Source: an uncultured Eggerthellaceae bacterium (GTDB lineage Bacteria > Actinomycetota > Coriobacteriia > Coriobacteriales > Eggerthellaceae). Taken from it: 40,273 nt of DNA. The position numbers were made by a program, and so were the translations under genes. Shown here piece after piece: positions 32,867 through 40,273 of the stretch; positions within the stretch are counted from its first letter, which is position 1, and every line of letters starts with the position of its first letter. The notes beneath the pieces were generated by a model that had not been told where the DNA came from, searched no databases, and saw only the letters and a list, made by a program, of their open reading frames with translations. The stretch spans positions 1 through 40,273 of the forward strand of contig CAKUFS010000021.1 of assembly GCA_934648845.1 (NCBI GenBank). The letters run 5' to 3'.

Positions 32867-33613
32867 ATGGAAGTCGTCAACAACAAAACCGAACGTCCCC
32901 TTGCCCATTATCGTGAGCTTTTTGCCCAGGCAGACCCCGAAGCACTTGGCGCGAAAGGAATTGCCAGCTACAACAGCAACGCTAAAAAGTTCACGATCAT
33001 GGTCATGGGACGCCCCTTTTTCATTCGTTGGCCCGAAGGGGAGTTTTTGACCACCCCCATCTTCATGGCGCCGGCAAGCAGCGAAGGGGACGCACCCGAC
33101 ACCATCTGCGATGCGAAAGCGACCCCCAGTGTTATTGCGCGTCGCGCACAGGCCGCAAACACCGCGTTAAGCCATGCTACGCTTGAAGTGCCCGACATCT
33201 CCCCCGAGCTGGAAATACTGCTCTTGAGAATCGTTTTGGAGGGTACTCCCCTGCCCGAACCAACGCGCTTTTTGGCTTACCAGGAGCTTCCCAAAGGCGC
33301 CGCTTACTTGCCCGCCTTCAACCGACGCTGCACGCTGCGCTTGGCAAAGCAGTTTGATGAAGCCGATCAGCTTGCCGAAGCCTGCACGGCCTTGGGTGCG
33401 CAGGAAATCGACAGCAAGGCCGACGCTGCCTGCCAATTCGAATTCCTGCCCAACGTTTTCATCCAGTTCCTTTTCTGGGAAGGCGACGACGAATTCCCTG
33501 CACAGTCGCAAATCCTGTTCTCGAACAACGTTACGGCGTTTTTCAGCTCAGAGGACATGGTGGTCATCAGCGAAATCATCATCCGCGCCCTGTCGATTGG
33601 GTATGTGATTTAA
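32867..33613 (+). CDS. DUF3786 domain-containing protein
   Basis: 248-aa cytoplasmic protein of the DUF3786 family, which occurs in acetogens and other anaerobes, often near corrinoid or CODH genes. Visible landmarks are the N-terminal YNSNAKKFTIMVMGRPFFIRWPEGE, the mid-region YLPAFNRRCTLRLAKQFDEAD, and the hydrophobic FLPNVFIQFLFWEGDDEFPAQSQILFSNNVTAFFSSED. No catalytic motif is known. ATAAGG lies six bases before ATG 32867. It lies past the acs terminator, so it has its own transcript or read-through. A link to C1 metabolism is suggested only by genomic company. Confidence 0.75.
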   Translation: MEVVNNKTERPLAHYRELFAQADPEALGAKGIASYNSNAKKFTIMVMGRPFFIRWPEGEFLTTPIFMAPASSEGDAPDTICDAKATPSVIARRAQAANTALSHATLEVPDISPELEILLLRIVLEGTPLPEPTRFLAYQELPKGAAYLPAFNRRCTLRLAKQFDEADQLAEACTALGAQEIDSKADAACQFEFLPNVFIQFLFWEGDDEFPAQSQILFSNNVTAFFSSEDMVVISEIIIRALSIGYVI

Positions 33614-33623
33614 GAGAATGCGG

Positions 33624-33699
33624 TGAAGGGCTATCCGGTAGCGTGCGCACTGCACGATTGACCATAATCGCGCAGTGCTTGTTGCCAAAAGGCCCTTCA
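33624..33699. repeat. Nested palindrome abutting TIR element 4
   Basis: Outer arms TGAAGGGC (33624-33631) / GCCCTTCA (33692-33699) enclose GCACTGCACGATT (33647-33659) / AATCGCGCAGTGC (33666-33678), which have one mismatch. The inner hairpin ends exactly one base before the left TIR at 33679, and the outer arm falls inside it. It may terminate the DUF3786 transcript or mark the insertion target. Confidence 0.55.
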
Positions 33700-33906
33700 T
33701 TTCGGGCAAATCGACGATAATCGGTGGTCGGTGATTTGGCGGTCAGCCTATCGATTTTCATGCAGCCATTTGACCTGGGATTATATTGCTGTGAAAAATC
33801 GAATCGATGCTGTCAGCCGCTTTAAGTGCTAAATTTGCAGCTTGTAAGGCGAGCGAACCACCGAATAACGTCGATTTGCCTGAATTTGCCCTCGCTTTTC
33901 CAACAA
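33679..33906. repeat. TIR element 4 (TTGTTG...CAACAA family)
   Basis: 228-bp unit with 50-base arms 33679-33728 and 33857-33906. The arms share CAAATCGACG and TCGGTGGT with element 3. The core includes TTTGACCTGGGA (33769-33780), an inverted, partial match to the core 15-mer of element 3. Non-coding by inspection. Confidence 0.75.
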
Positions 33907-33988
33907 CCGCTCGCCTGAGGGGGGCTTTTCGGTGTCTCAAGCGCTAACAACATTCGTCTTTTTTGCGCGTTGCCGTACCAGCGATAAG

Positions 33989-34108
33989 AAGGCAGCCTAA
34001 GGAGGGCGTTCACCTCACGACTCCGCCTGGATAATGCTTCATCGAGCTTGTGAATCGCTCAACTTATCCAGGCGTCGCAGTTCGGTTCAACCTTCCCCAG
34101 GCTGCCTT
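33989..34108. repeat. Large nested inverted repeat at the 3' end of the P-type ATPase gene
   Basis: Outer arms AAGGCAGCCT (33989-33998) and AGGCTGCCTT (34099-34108), and inner arms CGCCTGGATAA (34024-34034) and TTATCCAGGCG (34064-34074), are perfect. The structure begins 25 bases after the ATPase stop on the minus strand. No T-run follows, so it is a folded 3' region or a repeat remnant rather than a classical terminator. Confidence 0.55.
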
Positions 34109-34132
34109 TCAATAAAACCGCACTATACGCCC

Positions 34133-36253
34133 TTACTCATCACCCTTCGCCGTTTCCGCCGGCAAGTAAGGTCGCGCGTTCAGCGCAGAAAGCGCAATCG
34201 TCGAGCCATTATGGGCAGCCGACGATGCCTGCGGCGAAATCACACCGCCAATACCCAAAGCCAAAAGCAGCGAGTTAAAGCCGATGGTGAAGCGATACCC
34301 TGCTGCCATGCGCGCTTGCAAGGCGCGACACAGCTTGCGCAGCTCTACGAGCGCGCCTAAGTTGTCGGAAACAAGCGAAATATCGGCTGCTTCGCGCGCA
34401 ACAGCGCTGCCGCCGCTCATCGCAATGCTCACATGCGCCGCCGCCAAAGCAGGTGCATCGTTCACGCCATCGCCGATCATGGCAACTTTGCAGCCTTCTT
34501 CTTGCAGCTTGCTTACCAGGGCATGCTTGTCCTCGGGAAGAAGATTCGCCCGGAATTCATCCACACCTGCTGCTTCTGCAGCCTTCTGAGCAGCACCGGC
34601 ATTGTCACCGGTAAGCATGATAATGCGCTTGAAACCTTCAGCACGCAGCTGATTCACCACTTCTTTCGTACCCGGCTTCAGCGGATCCTCGATGTAGATA
34701 ACACCAGCTAAAACGCCATCGACCGCCATCAGCAAGGGGGAGGCACCATTTGCTGTGGCATGAATCTTTTCAAGAACCTCGTCGGAAACAGCAATGTGCT
34801 CGTCTTCCAAAACGAAATGCTCGCTGCCAATAACGGCGCGTTTTCCGTCGATGCTGGACGCAATACCGTGCGCAATGATGTACTCCACTTCCGCATGGCG
34901 CTCGCGATGCTCCAAACCCTTCTCCAGCGCCGCATTGACCACTGCGCGCGCCACAGGATGCGGGAAATGCTCCTCAAAGCAGGCCGCCATACGAAGAATC
35001 TCATCGGGAGTAGCTTCGCAATACGATTCAACGCGACACACGCTTGGCTCTGCCGCCGTAAGCGTGCCCGTTTTGTCGAACACGATGACGTCGGCTTCGG
35101 CCATTGCCTCGAAGTACCGCGACCCCTTGACGATAAAGCCGTGCTTCGCGCTTTCGCGCTGCGCCGCCATGACCGCAATAGAACCCGAAAGCTTCAACGC
35201 GCAAGAATAGTCCACCATAAGCGCTGCAGCCGTTTTCGAAAGGCTGCGCGTGGTAAGCGCCACCACGCCCGCCAGCAGGAAATTCCACGGAACAAGCTTG
35301 TCAGCCATGTTCTCGATACGCTTCTGCGTTGCCGATTTCATGGCCTCCGACTGCTCCATAAGCGCCACGATAGAGCGAATCTTGCTTGCTTGGGGATCAC
35401 CCGTGACAAGAATGCAAATCTCGCCATCCTCAACCACGGTGCCGGCATACACGGTATCGCCCTGCGTGCGCATGATAGCAAGCGGTTCGCCCGTGAGCGA
35501 ACTTTGGTTCACCGCCGCCTGCCCGCTTATGACCTTGCCATCAACGGGAACGGAATCTCCCAAACGCGCAACCACAACATCGCCCTGATGGAGCTGGTCA
35601 AGCGGGATTTCGATCTCCAAATCGCCCTCAAGCTTGCGTGCCGCCGTAGGAATAGCCATAAGGCTTTGCGCTAAGCTGCTCTCGGAACGGCGCTGCGTGT
35701 AATCTTCCAGGGCATCGGAAACGTGCAGCAGATACATTGAACGCCCAGCGCTCGCACCATCGCCCTGCATGAATCCCATGGCAATAGCAGCTGCATCAAG
35801 CACGGGAACATCAAGCCGGTGCGCCCGAAGCGATGCCCACGCCGCACGGAAAAACGGCACGGCATGCAGCGCGCGCAGCACCATTTTCACCGGCTGGGGT
35901 AAAAACATGCTTCGACAGAAATGCCACAACGTCATATTCGCCAAAACGGAGAACAAATGCCGGGGGCGCGGCGCCAAAGCAAGCGAATCTTCCGGTTTCC
36001 ACCGCTCGATTTGCGCCCGCTGCATCTGCCCTACTTCCCGCAAAAGCGCCTGCCGCGCCTGATCAAGCGACAAGGAAGCGGTTGCCTGATAACATACGGC
36101 AACTGCCCCAATGCGCGGATACACCACGCATTTCGCCACGAAGCACTGCTTTCCCAAAAGCTCTTCAATGGCAACAGCATGTGCCTCAGGTATTTTTCCG
36201 TGCAGGTCCAGGCGAACACGCCCTGGTATGCTGCTTATTACGGAATAACGCAT
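34133..36253 (-). CDS. Heavy-metal translocating P1B-type ATPase with atypical YSC metal motif
   Basis: 706-aa membrane cation pump. An N-terminal HMA-like domain without CxxC (residues 1-70, starting RYSVISSIPGRVRLDLHG) precedes the transmembrane region. The actuator motif SSLTGEP, phosphorylation site DKTGTLT (Asp393), HP motif HFPHPVARAV (the SEHP-like His-Pro of P1B pumps), and MLTGDNAGAAQ and MIGDGVNDAPAL are all present. In the metal-selective helix the usual CPC is replaced by Tyr349-Ser350-Cys351 (DYSCALKLS), so this is not a standard Cu or Zn/Cd pump; relatives with such helices are linked to manganese or other ions. It is co-directional with and 12 bases after a DUF6110 gene. Export is presumed; the ion is not determined. 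Confidence 0.88.
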   Translation of the reverse strand: MRYSVISSIPGRVRLDLHGKIPEAHAVAIEELLGKQCFVAKCVVYPRIGAVAVCYQATASLSLDQARQALLREVGQMQRAQIERWKPEDSLALAPRPRHLFSVLANMTLWHFCRSMFLPQPVKMVLRALHAVPFFRAAWASLRAHRLDVPVLDAAAIAMGFMQGDGASAGRSMYLLHVSDALEDYTQRRSESSLAQSLMAIPTAARKLEGDLEIEIPLDQLHQGDVVVARLGDSVPVDGKVISGQAAVNQSSLTGEPLAIMRTQGDTVYAGTVVEDGEICILVTGDPQASKIRSIVALMEQSEAMKSATQKRIENMADKLVPWNFLLAGVVALTTRSLSKTAAALMVDYSCALKLSGSIAVMAAQRESAKHGFIVKGSRYFEAMAEADVIVFDKTGTLTAAEPSVCRVESYCEATPDEILRMAACFEEHFPHPVARAVVNAALEKGLEHRERHAEVEYIIAHGIASSIDGKRAVIGSEHFVLEDEHIAVSDEVLEKIHATANGASPLLMAVDGVLAGVIYIEDPLKPGTKEVVNQLRAEGFKRIIMLTGDNAGAAQKAAEAAGVDEFRANLLPEDKHALVSKLQEEGCKVAMIGDGVNDAPALAAAHVSIAMSGGSAVAREAADISLVSDNLGALVELRKLCRALQARMAAGYRFTIGFNSLLLALGIGGVISPQASSAAHNGSTIALSALNARPYLPAETAKGDE

Positions 36254-36265
36254 AATCCGACTCGC

Positions 36266-36532
36266 CTACTCCGCCTTGTCCTGTGCGCATTCACACGGAG
36301 CGGCAGCTTCTTCAGCGCCTTCTTCGGCGCCCTTTGCCTGATACTCCGCCTCTGCCATGATGTCATCGAACTGAGCCTTGGCCTCTTCAACCAGAGACTC
36401 GCAGTTTTCCTTTGCCTTCAGGCTCTGAACCAGGCCCTTCACGTAAATCTTACGCGCCGTTTTGGACGTAACCGCCTTCACGCCTGCCGTGCCCGCCAGA
36501 AAACCTGCGCCTACCAAAATTGCCGGATGCAT
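36266..36532 (-). CDS. DUF6110 family small membrane-associated protein
   Basis: 88-aa protein with a short hydrophobic N-terminus (ILVGAGFLAGTAGVKAV, residues 5-21), then a basic KTARKIYVKGL segment and an acidic helical tail ending in a Cys pair (CECAQ). Proteins of this type usually lie directly upstream of P1B ATPases with atypical metal motifs, as here, and may help deliver the ion or stabilise the pump; this is inference. AAAGGAG lies six bases before ATG 36532. A TAAAAT -10-like hexamer is at 36594-36589 on the minus strand. Confidence 0.75.
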   Translation of the reverse strand: MHPAILVGAGFLAGTAGVKAVTSKTARKIYVKGLVQSLKAKENCESLVEEAKAQFDDIMAEAEYQAKGAEEGAEEAAAPCECAQDKAE

Positions 36533-36703
36533 AACCGACTCCTTTCTCTTTTGAGCTTTATTGCTCTTTTGTTAACAACGCCTAACATTTTACAGAAAAA
36601 TGGCTAAAATGCGAGAAAAAGATAGCCAGAGTTAACAAATCACCATAAAAAGTTTCACATTGGAAACATTGATTTGTTGCTCGAACAAGATTGGAGCAAG
36701 CAT
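36533..36703. promoter_or_regulatory. Divergent promoter region of the P-type ATPase and ABC exporter
   Basis: AT-rich spacer, unlike its surroundings. On the minus strand TAAAAT (36594-36589) is a likely -10 for the DUF6110 gene. GTTAACAA occurs twice, about 60 bases apart, and could be an operator shared by both directions. Confidence 0.4.
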
Positions 36704-37429
36704 ATGGCAAAACCCCAGGAAACCGACTACCCTTATATGCATATCACGGGCCTTTGCAAGCACTATGGCGAAGGCGATGCGCGCCTTGAAGTCCTCAAAG
36801 GTATAAACGTCTCTATCGAGAAGGGCGAGATATGCGTACTTTTAGGCCCTTCTGGCTCAGGAAAATCAACATTCCTGAACATCATCGGCGGTCTTGAGGG
36901 TGCCGATAGCGGTTCGGTTCACATTGCCGGCACCGACCTTGTCCGCTTAAACAATCGCCAATTGGGTGAATATCGCCGCCGTGAGCTGGGATTTGTCTTT
37001 CAATTCTACAATCTGGTGGGTGATTTAACCGTGCGCGAGAATATTGAGGTTTGCGAGCATATCTCGTCGAATCCCCTTGATTTGAACGATTTGCTCAAAT
37101 CGCTGGGCCTGTGGGAGCACCGCAATAAATTCCCCTCTCAAATTTCGGGCGGACAGCAGCAGCGATGCGCCATTGGACGCGCCCTGGTGAAAAACCCTGG
37201 CCTTCTGCTGTGCGATGAGCCCACGGGAGCGCTTGACTACAAAACGTCAAAGGAAATCTTGGCGCTTATTGAAAGCGTAAATAAGCGGTATGGCTGCACG
37301 GTTGTCATTGTCACGCACAACGATGCCATCAAAAACATGGCGCACCGCGTTTTGCGCCTGCGCGACGGACAGATTGTCGAGAACGAAATCAACAACTCCC
37401 CCATCGCTGCATGCGATTTGTCCTGGTAG
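36704..37429 (+). CDS. ABC transporter ATP-binding protein (MacB/LolD type)
   Basis: 241-aa ATPase of the type VII (MacB/LolD/FtsE-like) group. Walker A GPSGSGKS is at residues 48-55. FQFYNLVGDLTVRENIE follows the Q-loop, as typical of this group. Signature SGGQQQR, Walker B LLLCDEPTGALD and switch His in VIVTHN are intact. TGGAG lies eight bases before ATG 36704. It partners the permease that starts 12 bases after its stop. Such pairs couple ATP hydrolysis in the cytoplasm to mechanical work outside, e.g. peptide or lipid extrusion or antimicrobial resistance. No sensor kinase pair is present here. Confidence 0.92.
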   Translation: MAKPQETDYPYMHITGLCKHYGEGDARLEVLKGINVSIEKGEICVLLGPSGSGKSTFLNIIGGLEGADSGSVHIAGTDLVRLNNRQLGEYRRRELGFVFQFYNLVGDLTVRENIEVCEHISSNPLDLNDLLKSLGLWEHRNKFPSQISGGQQQRCAIGRALVKNPGLLLCDEPTGALDYKTSKEILALIESVNKRYGCTVVIVTHNDAIKNMAHRVLRLRDGQIVENEINNSPIAACDLSW

Positions 37430-37440
37430 GAGGCGTGATA

Positions 37441-40119
37441 ATGGCGCCTTTGAATAAACGCTTGCCGCGCGAATTTCGAAACAACCCCGGCAAATGGCTG
37501 GGTATCATTCTGCTTCTTGTTTTGTCCATTTCCCTGGTTGCGGGCTTCCTTATGGCCAGCTCATCTATGAAGCGCATCTTGAGCACCGTAGATGACGATT
37601 ACCATATTGAAGACGGCCGCTTCACCGCAAACTTCCCCGTTAACAGCACAATTTTGGATGAAATCGAAGATCTGGGTGTAACCATCTATCCGAATTTCAG
37701 CTACGATGCCTCACTGGAAATCGTATCATCCGATACGGACATGACCGCGCGCGTATATGCTAACCGCGAGCAGATCGACCTTCCCGCTTACTTCGAGGGA
37801 ATGGCTCCCCAAACAGATGCCGAAGTTGCGCTCGATCGCGTATTCTGCAATAACAACAGCATTGAAGTGGGCAATACTGTTCATATTGACGGCCGCGCAT
37901 TCACCGTATCGGGCATTATGTCGCTCTCTGATTACCAGGCGATGTTCGAGAAAAACACCGATTTCGTGTTCAACGCGCAAACATTTAGCGTAGCGCAAGT
38001 CTCCCCCGAAGGATTCTCATCGCTTAAGAGTCCTAGCTGCACCTATACCTATTCCTTCATTATCAACGACCGCAGCTTAACCGATGCCCAGCGCACCGAT
38101 TTCGAGCAAGACATGCTTGATGTACTTGAGGATAACAGCGTGGCGCTCTCTGAATTCCTTGATCGCGACGCGAATAACGGCATTGGATACGCCGAAGACG
38201 ATATCGAAGGCGACAGCGTTATGTGGATGACGCTCATGTACCTGCTTATCGCTATTCTGGCATTCGTGTTTGTGGTGCTTACGTCCTCTACCATCGACGA
38301 GGAAAGCGCCATAATCGGCACGCTTCTTGCATCGGGATACCGCAAGCGAGAAATCCTTTTGCACTACCTTGCGCTGCCGCTTTTTTCGGGCGTAGCCGGC
38401 GCTCTTATTGGCAATGTGCTGGGATACGCATTCCTTATCCAAAAGATGTCTGATTTGTACTACAACAGCTACAGCCTGCCCCCTTACCACACCATTTGGG
38501 ACTGGAGCGTTTTCGCGCAATCAACGCTGCTCCCGGTGGCAATCCTTGCTATCGTAACGCTTATCGGCCTTGCCCGGAAACTTCGCTGCACGCCCCTGCA
38601 ATTCCTGCGCCGCGAGACATCCAAGCGTTCGCGCCGAGGCGGCAGCAAACTCCCCGAGAAGCTGAGTTTTGTGCGACGTTTCCGCTTGCGCGTGTTCGGG
38701 CGCAACGTCTCACACTTCGCAACGCTGTTTTTGGGCATCATGTTCGCTTCTCTTCTGCTGCTTTTCGGCCTTTGCATGCTGCCCACCGTCAACAGCTATG
38801 CGTCCTCGCTTGCCACCAGCCTGGTATCAGAGCACACGTATACGTTGAAAACCCCTGTTGAGCTGGAAGGAACCACCGAGCAGCGCACGCAATACGCCGC
38901 TGCTCTGAAGCTTGCCGATGCAGTTGATCTGTCTGAAATCGATGAAGACGAAGTAAAGGACAAGCTTACCGACGTGCTTGAAAACCGCATTGAGGAACGC
39001 ATAAAGGAGAGTCTGCTCGCTCAATCGACACGCGTAGATTTAACATCATGCGGACTCGGTGTGGTTGATTTGACAACATTCAACGCTGACAGCATCAACG
39101 CCGACAATCTTGATTTTGACGCGATTGACTTCAGCGACATCAGTCTTTCCGACCTTGGGTTGAACAGCGTTGACCTGGGCGGTCTTTCCAAAAACGAATT
39201 CTTCTCGCTGCTAAAAGATGCTTCTGAAATCAATGAAGATGCCAACATAGTAAACAGCATTGAAAACAGTGCTACGGCAATCGCCCAAGCAGAGAAATTT
39301 GTTGTTTCCGCGCTGGAATACAATCGTGGAAACGATGCTGGCTGGGAAAGCGTGAACCTGTACGGCATACAGCCGAATTCGCGCTACTATACCGATTTAC
39401 AGCTTGACAGCAATACCGTTACTGCTGGTCGGGGCTTCATGATGAAGTTCGACCTTTCCGTGGGCGATACTGTTGATTTTTATGACAAGTACGAAAATAA
39501 GACTTATACGTTCACCATTGGCTCGACAGGGGGCAACAGCGGCACCATGGATATATATACGCCCTTCGATACGGTAAACACCCTTATGGGAAACGACGCC
39601 GGTTATTTCAGCGGATATCTATCCGATATGCCCCTTGACTTCGACGCGCGTTATCTTGCCAACGACATAACCCCTGAGCAAATGGATAAAATAGGCGCGC
39701 AAATGGAAGATTCCATGGGAGGCATGATGCAGCTTTTAGTGGGAGTATCCGTTGCCATCTTCATTGTTTTGATGTATCTGCTCACAAAGACAATCATAGA
39801 GCGCAGCGCTCGCGCGATTTCTTACATGAAAGTGTTCGGCTACACCAATAAAGAGATCAACCAACTGTATCTGCGTTCAATCACCGAGGTTGTTATCGTA
39901 TCGCTTATTGCCGTTATCCCGCTTATCATCGAAGCGCTCACGCTTTTGCTGAAGGTGGTATTCATGCGCTACAACGGCAATTTCGTCATGACACTCCCCC
40001 TTGAGCGCGTTGCCCTGGAAGTGGTCCTTGGTATTGCCTGCTACGCCCTTGTAGCGTACTTCCATGCCCGCCGCATCAAGAACGTACCGCTTGCCCTTGC
40101 GCTTAAAACGCAGGAGTAA
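37441..40119 (+). CDS. ABC transporter permease (FtsX/MacB-like, large extracytoplasmic domains)
   Basis: 892-aa membrane protein. A first helix at residues ~18-40 (LGIILLLVLSISLVAGFLMA) is followed by a large extracytoplasmic domain, then FtsX core helices at ~263-285, ~310-335 and ~358-380. A second such unit with its own extracytoplasmic domain (rich in Asp, Asn and Ser, with SDISLSDLGLNSVDLGGLS-type repeats) ends in three C-terminal helices. This is the duplicated FtsX arrangement of large export-type permeases. GGAGG is seven bases before ATG 37441, a strong start. Substrate unknown. Two related hairpins follow the gene. Confidence 0.9.
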   Translation: MAPLNKRLPREFRNNPGKWLGIILLLVLSISLVAGFLMASSSMKRILSTVDDDYHIEDGRFTANFPVNSTILDEIEDLGVTIYPNFSYDASLEIVSSDTDMTARVYANREQIDLPAYFEGMAPQTDAEVALDRVFCNNNSIEVGNTVHIDGRAFTVSGIMSLSDYQAMFEKNTDFVFNAQTFSVAQVSPEGFSSLKSPSCTYTYSFIINDRSLTDAQRTDFEQDMLDVLEDNSVALSEFLDRDANNGIGYAEDDIEGDSVMWMTLMYLLIAILAFVFVVLTSSTIDEESAIIGTLLASGYRKREILLHYLALPLFSGVAGALIGNVLGYAFLIQKMSDLYYNSYSLPPYHTIWDWSVFAQSTLLPVAILAIVTLIGLARKLRCTPLQFLRRETSKRSRRGGSKLPEKLSFVRRFRLRVFGRNVSHFATLFLGIMFASLLLLFGLCMLPTVNSYASSLATSLVSEHTYTLKTPVELEGTTEQRTQYAAALKLADAVDLSEIDEDEVKDKLTDVLENRIEERIKESLLAQSTRVDLTSCGLGVVDLTTFNADSINADNLDFDAIDFSDISLSDLGLNSVDLGGLSKNEFFSLLKDASEINEDANIVNSIENSATAIAQAEKFVVSALEYNRGNDAGWESVNLYGIQPNSRYYTDLQLDSNTVTAGRGFMMKFDLSVGDTVDFYDKYENKTYTFTIGSTGGNSGTMDIYTPFDTVNTLMGNDAGYFSGYLSDMPLDFDARYLANDITPEQMDKIGAQMEDSMGGMMQLLVGVSVAIFIVLMYLLTKTIIERSARAISYMKVFGYTNKEINQLYLRSITEVVIVSLIAVIPLIIEALTLLLKVVFMRYNGNFVMTLPLERVALEVVLGIACYALVAYFHARRIKNVPLALALKTQE

Positions 40120-40138
40120 AGCACCAACGCCAAACACA

Positions 40139-40167
40139 AAAGGGTCAGCCTCGAATGGCTGACCCTT
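40139..40167. terminator. Hairpin after the permease gene
   Basis: AAGGGTCAGCC (40140-40150) pairs perfectly with GGCTGACCCTT (40157-40167) around TCGAAT. The T-run is on the minus strand side (TTTTGTGTTT), so it works best as a terminator for a minus-strand gene arriving from beyond the window, and more weakly for the permease. Confidence 0.65.
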
Positions 40168-40210
40168 GGGAACAATGTAAGTTGGGCGGCATGGCTTACA
40201 GCAAACACAA

Positions 40211-40240
40211 AAGAGGCAGCCTCTTTCGAGACTGCCTTTT
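40211..40240 (+). terminator. Second hairpin with T-run
   Basis: GGCAG (40215-40219) pairs with CTGCC (40232-40236), flanked by A's and TTTT (40237-40240). An alternative stem AAAGAG/CTCTTT is also possible. It shares its 5' flank (CAAACACAAAAG) and layout with the hairpin at 40139, so the two look like diverged copies. Confidence 0.55.
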
Positions 40241-40273
40241 CGCAACTATCAATATTTCGAAAAGCCGAAACTA

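Noticed and set aside
34760..35674. Plus-strand open frame of 304 codons opposite the P-type ATPase
   Set aside because: Shadow of a complete, well-conserved pump gene.

Overview
The window looks like chromosome of a strict anaerobe of moderate-to-high GC, most likely a Coriobacteriia (Eggerthellaceae-type) actinobacterium. The reasons are a corrinoid/acetyl-CoA synthase gene set, many ferredoxin, zinc-ribbon and DUF-type anaerobe genes, Ala/Arg-rich proteins, and strong GGAGG-type ribosome binding sites. The taxonomic call is inference; no rRNA or tRNA gene is present to confirm it.

Layout. 1-3960: the 3' part of a 5'-nucleotidase, a small membrane protein, then a ferredoxin / zinc-ribbon / tcdA group behind a promoter with a perfect palindrome. 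3960-8530: a small truncated-looking gene, then a cohesin-dockerin surface-protein gene bracketed by two direct 423-bp repeats. That surface gene is preceded by a probable cobalamin riboswitch with its own terminator, and by a promoter whose spacer holds ten C's; its coding sequence has a frameshift in a seven-G run. 8530-13610: a crcB pair, class III fructose bisphosphatase, nitroreductase, rsmJ and a Nudix hydrolase. 14269-18713: a NitT/TauT-type ABC importer, a TetR regulator and an acyl-ACP thioesterase. 19108-23476: divergent pdxR / pyridoxal kinase, an array of four A/T-rich hairpins, and a spermidine-synthase-like protein.

23749-32673 is the metabolic core: a nickel/ATPase maturation block (His-rich 78-aa protein, CooT, an unrecognised 75-aa protein, CooC/AcsF), followed by acsD, acsC, acsE, acsB and acsV. 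These encode the methyl-transfer and acetyl-CoA synthase half of the Wood-Ljungdahl pathway: MeTr moves a methyl group from methyl-THF to the corrinoid Fe-S protein, ACS condenses it with CO and CoA, and AcsV reactivates oxidised corrinoid. The CO dehydrogenase catalytic subunit (acsA/cooS) is not in the window. Metal ligands of ACS, CFeSP, CooC and CooT are all conserved. A strong terminator ends the cluster. The remainder holds a DUF3786 gene, a P1B-type ATPase with a DUF6110 partner, and a MacB/FtsX-type ABC exporter.

Scattered through the intergenic spaces are four 218-229-bp elements with 50-51-bp terminal inverted repeats that begin TTGTTG and end CAACAA, plus a fifth element of another type. 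They form a modular, apparently non-autonomous repeat family and are, with the riboswitch/phase-variation surface locus and the hairpin array, the most unusual content here.
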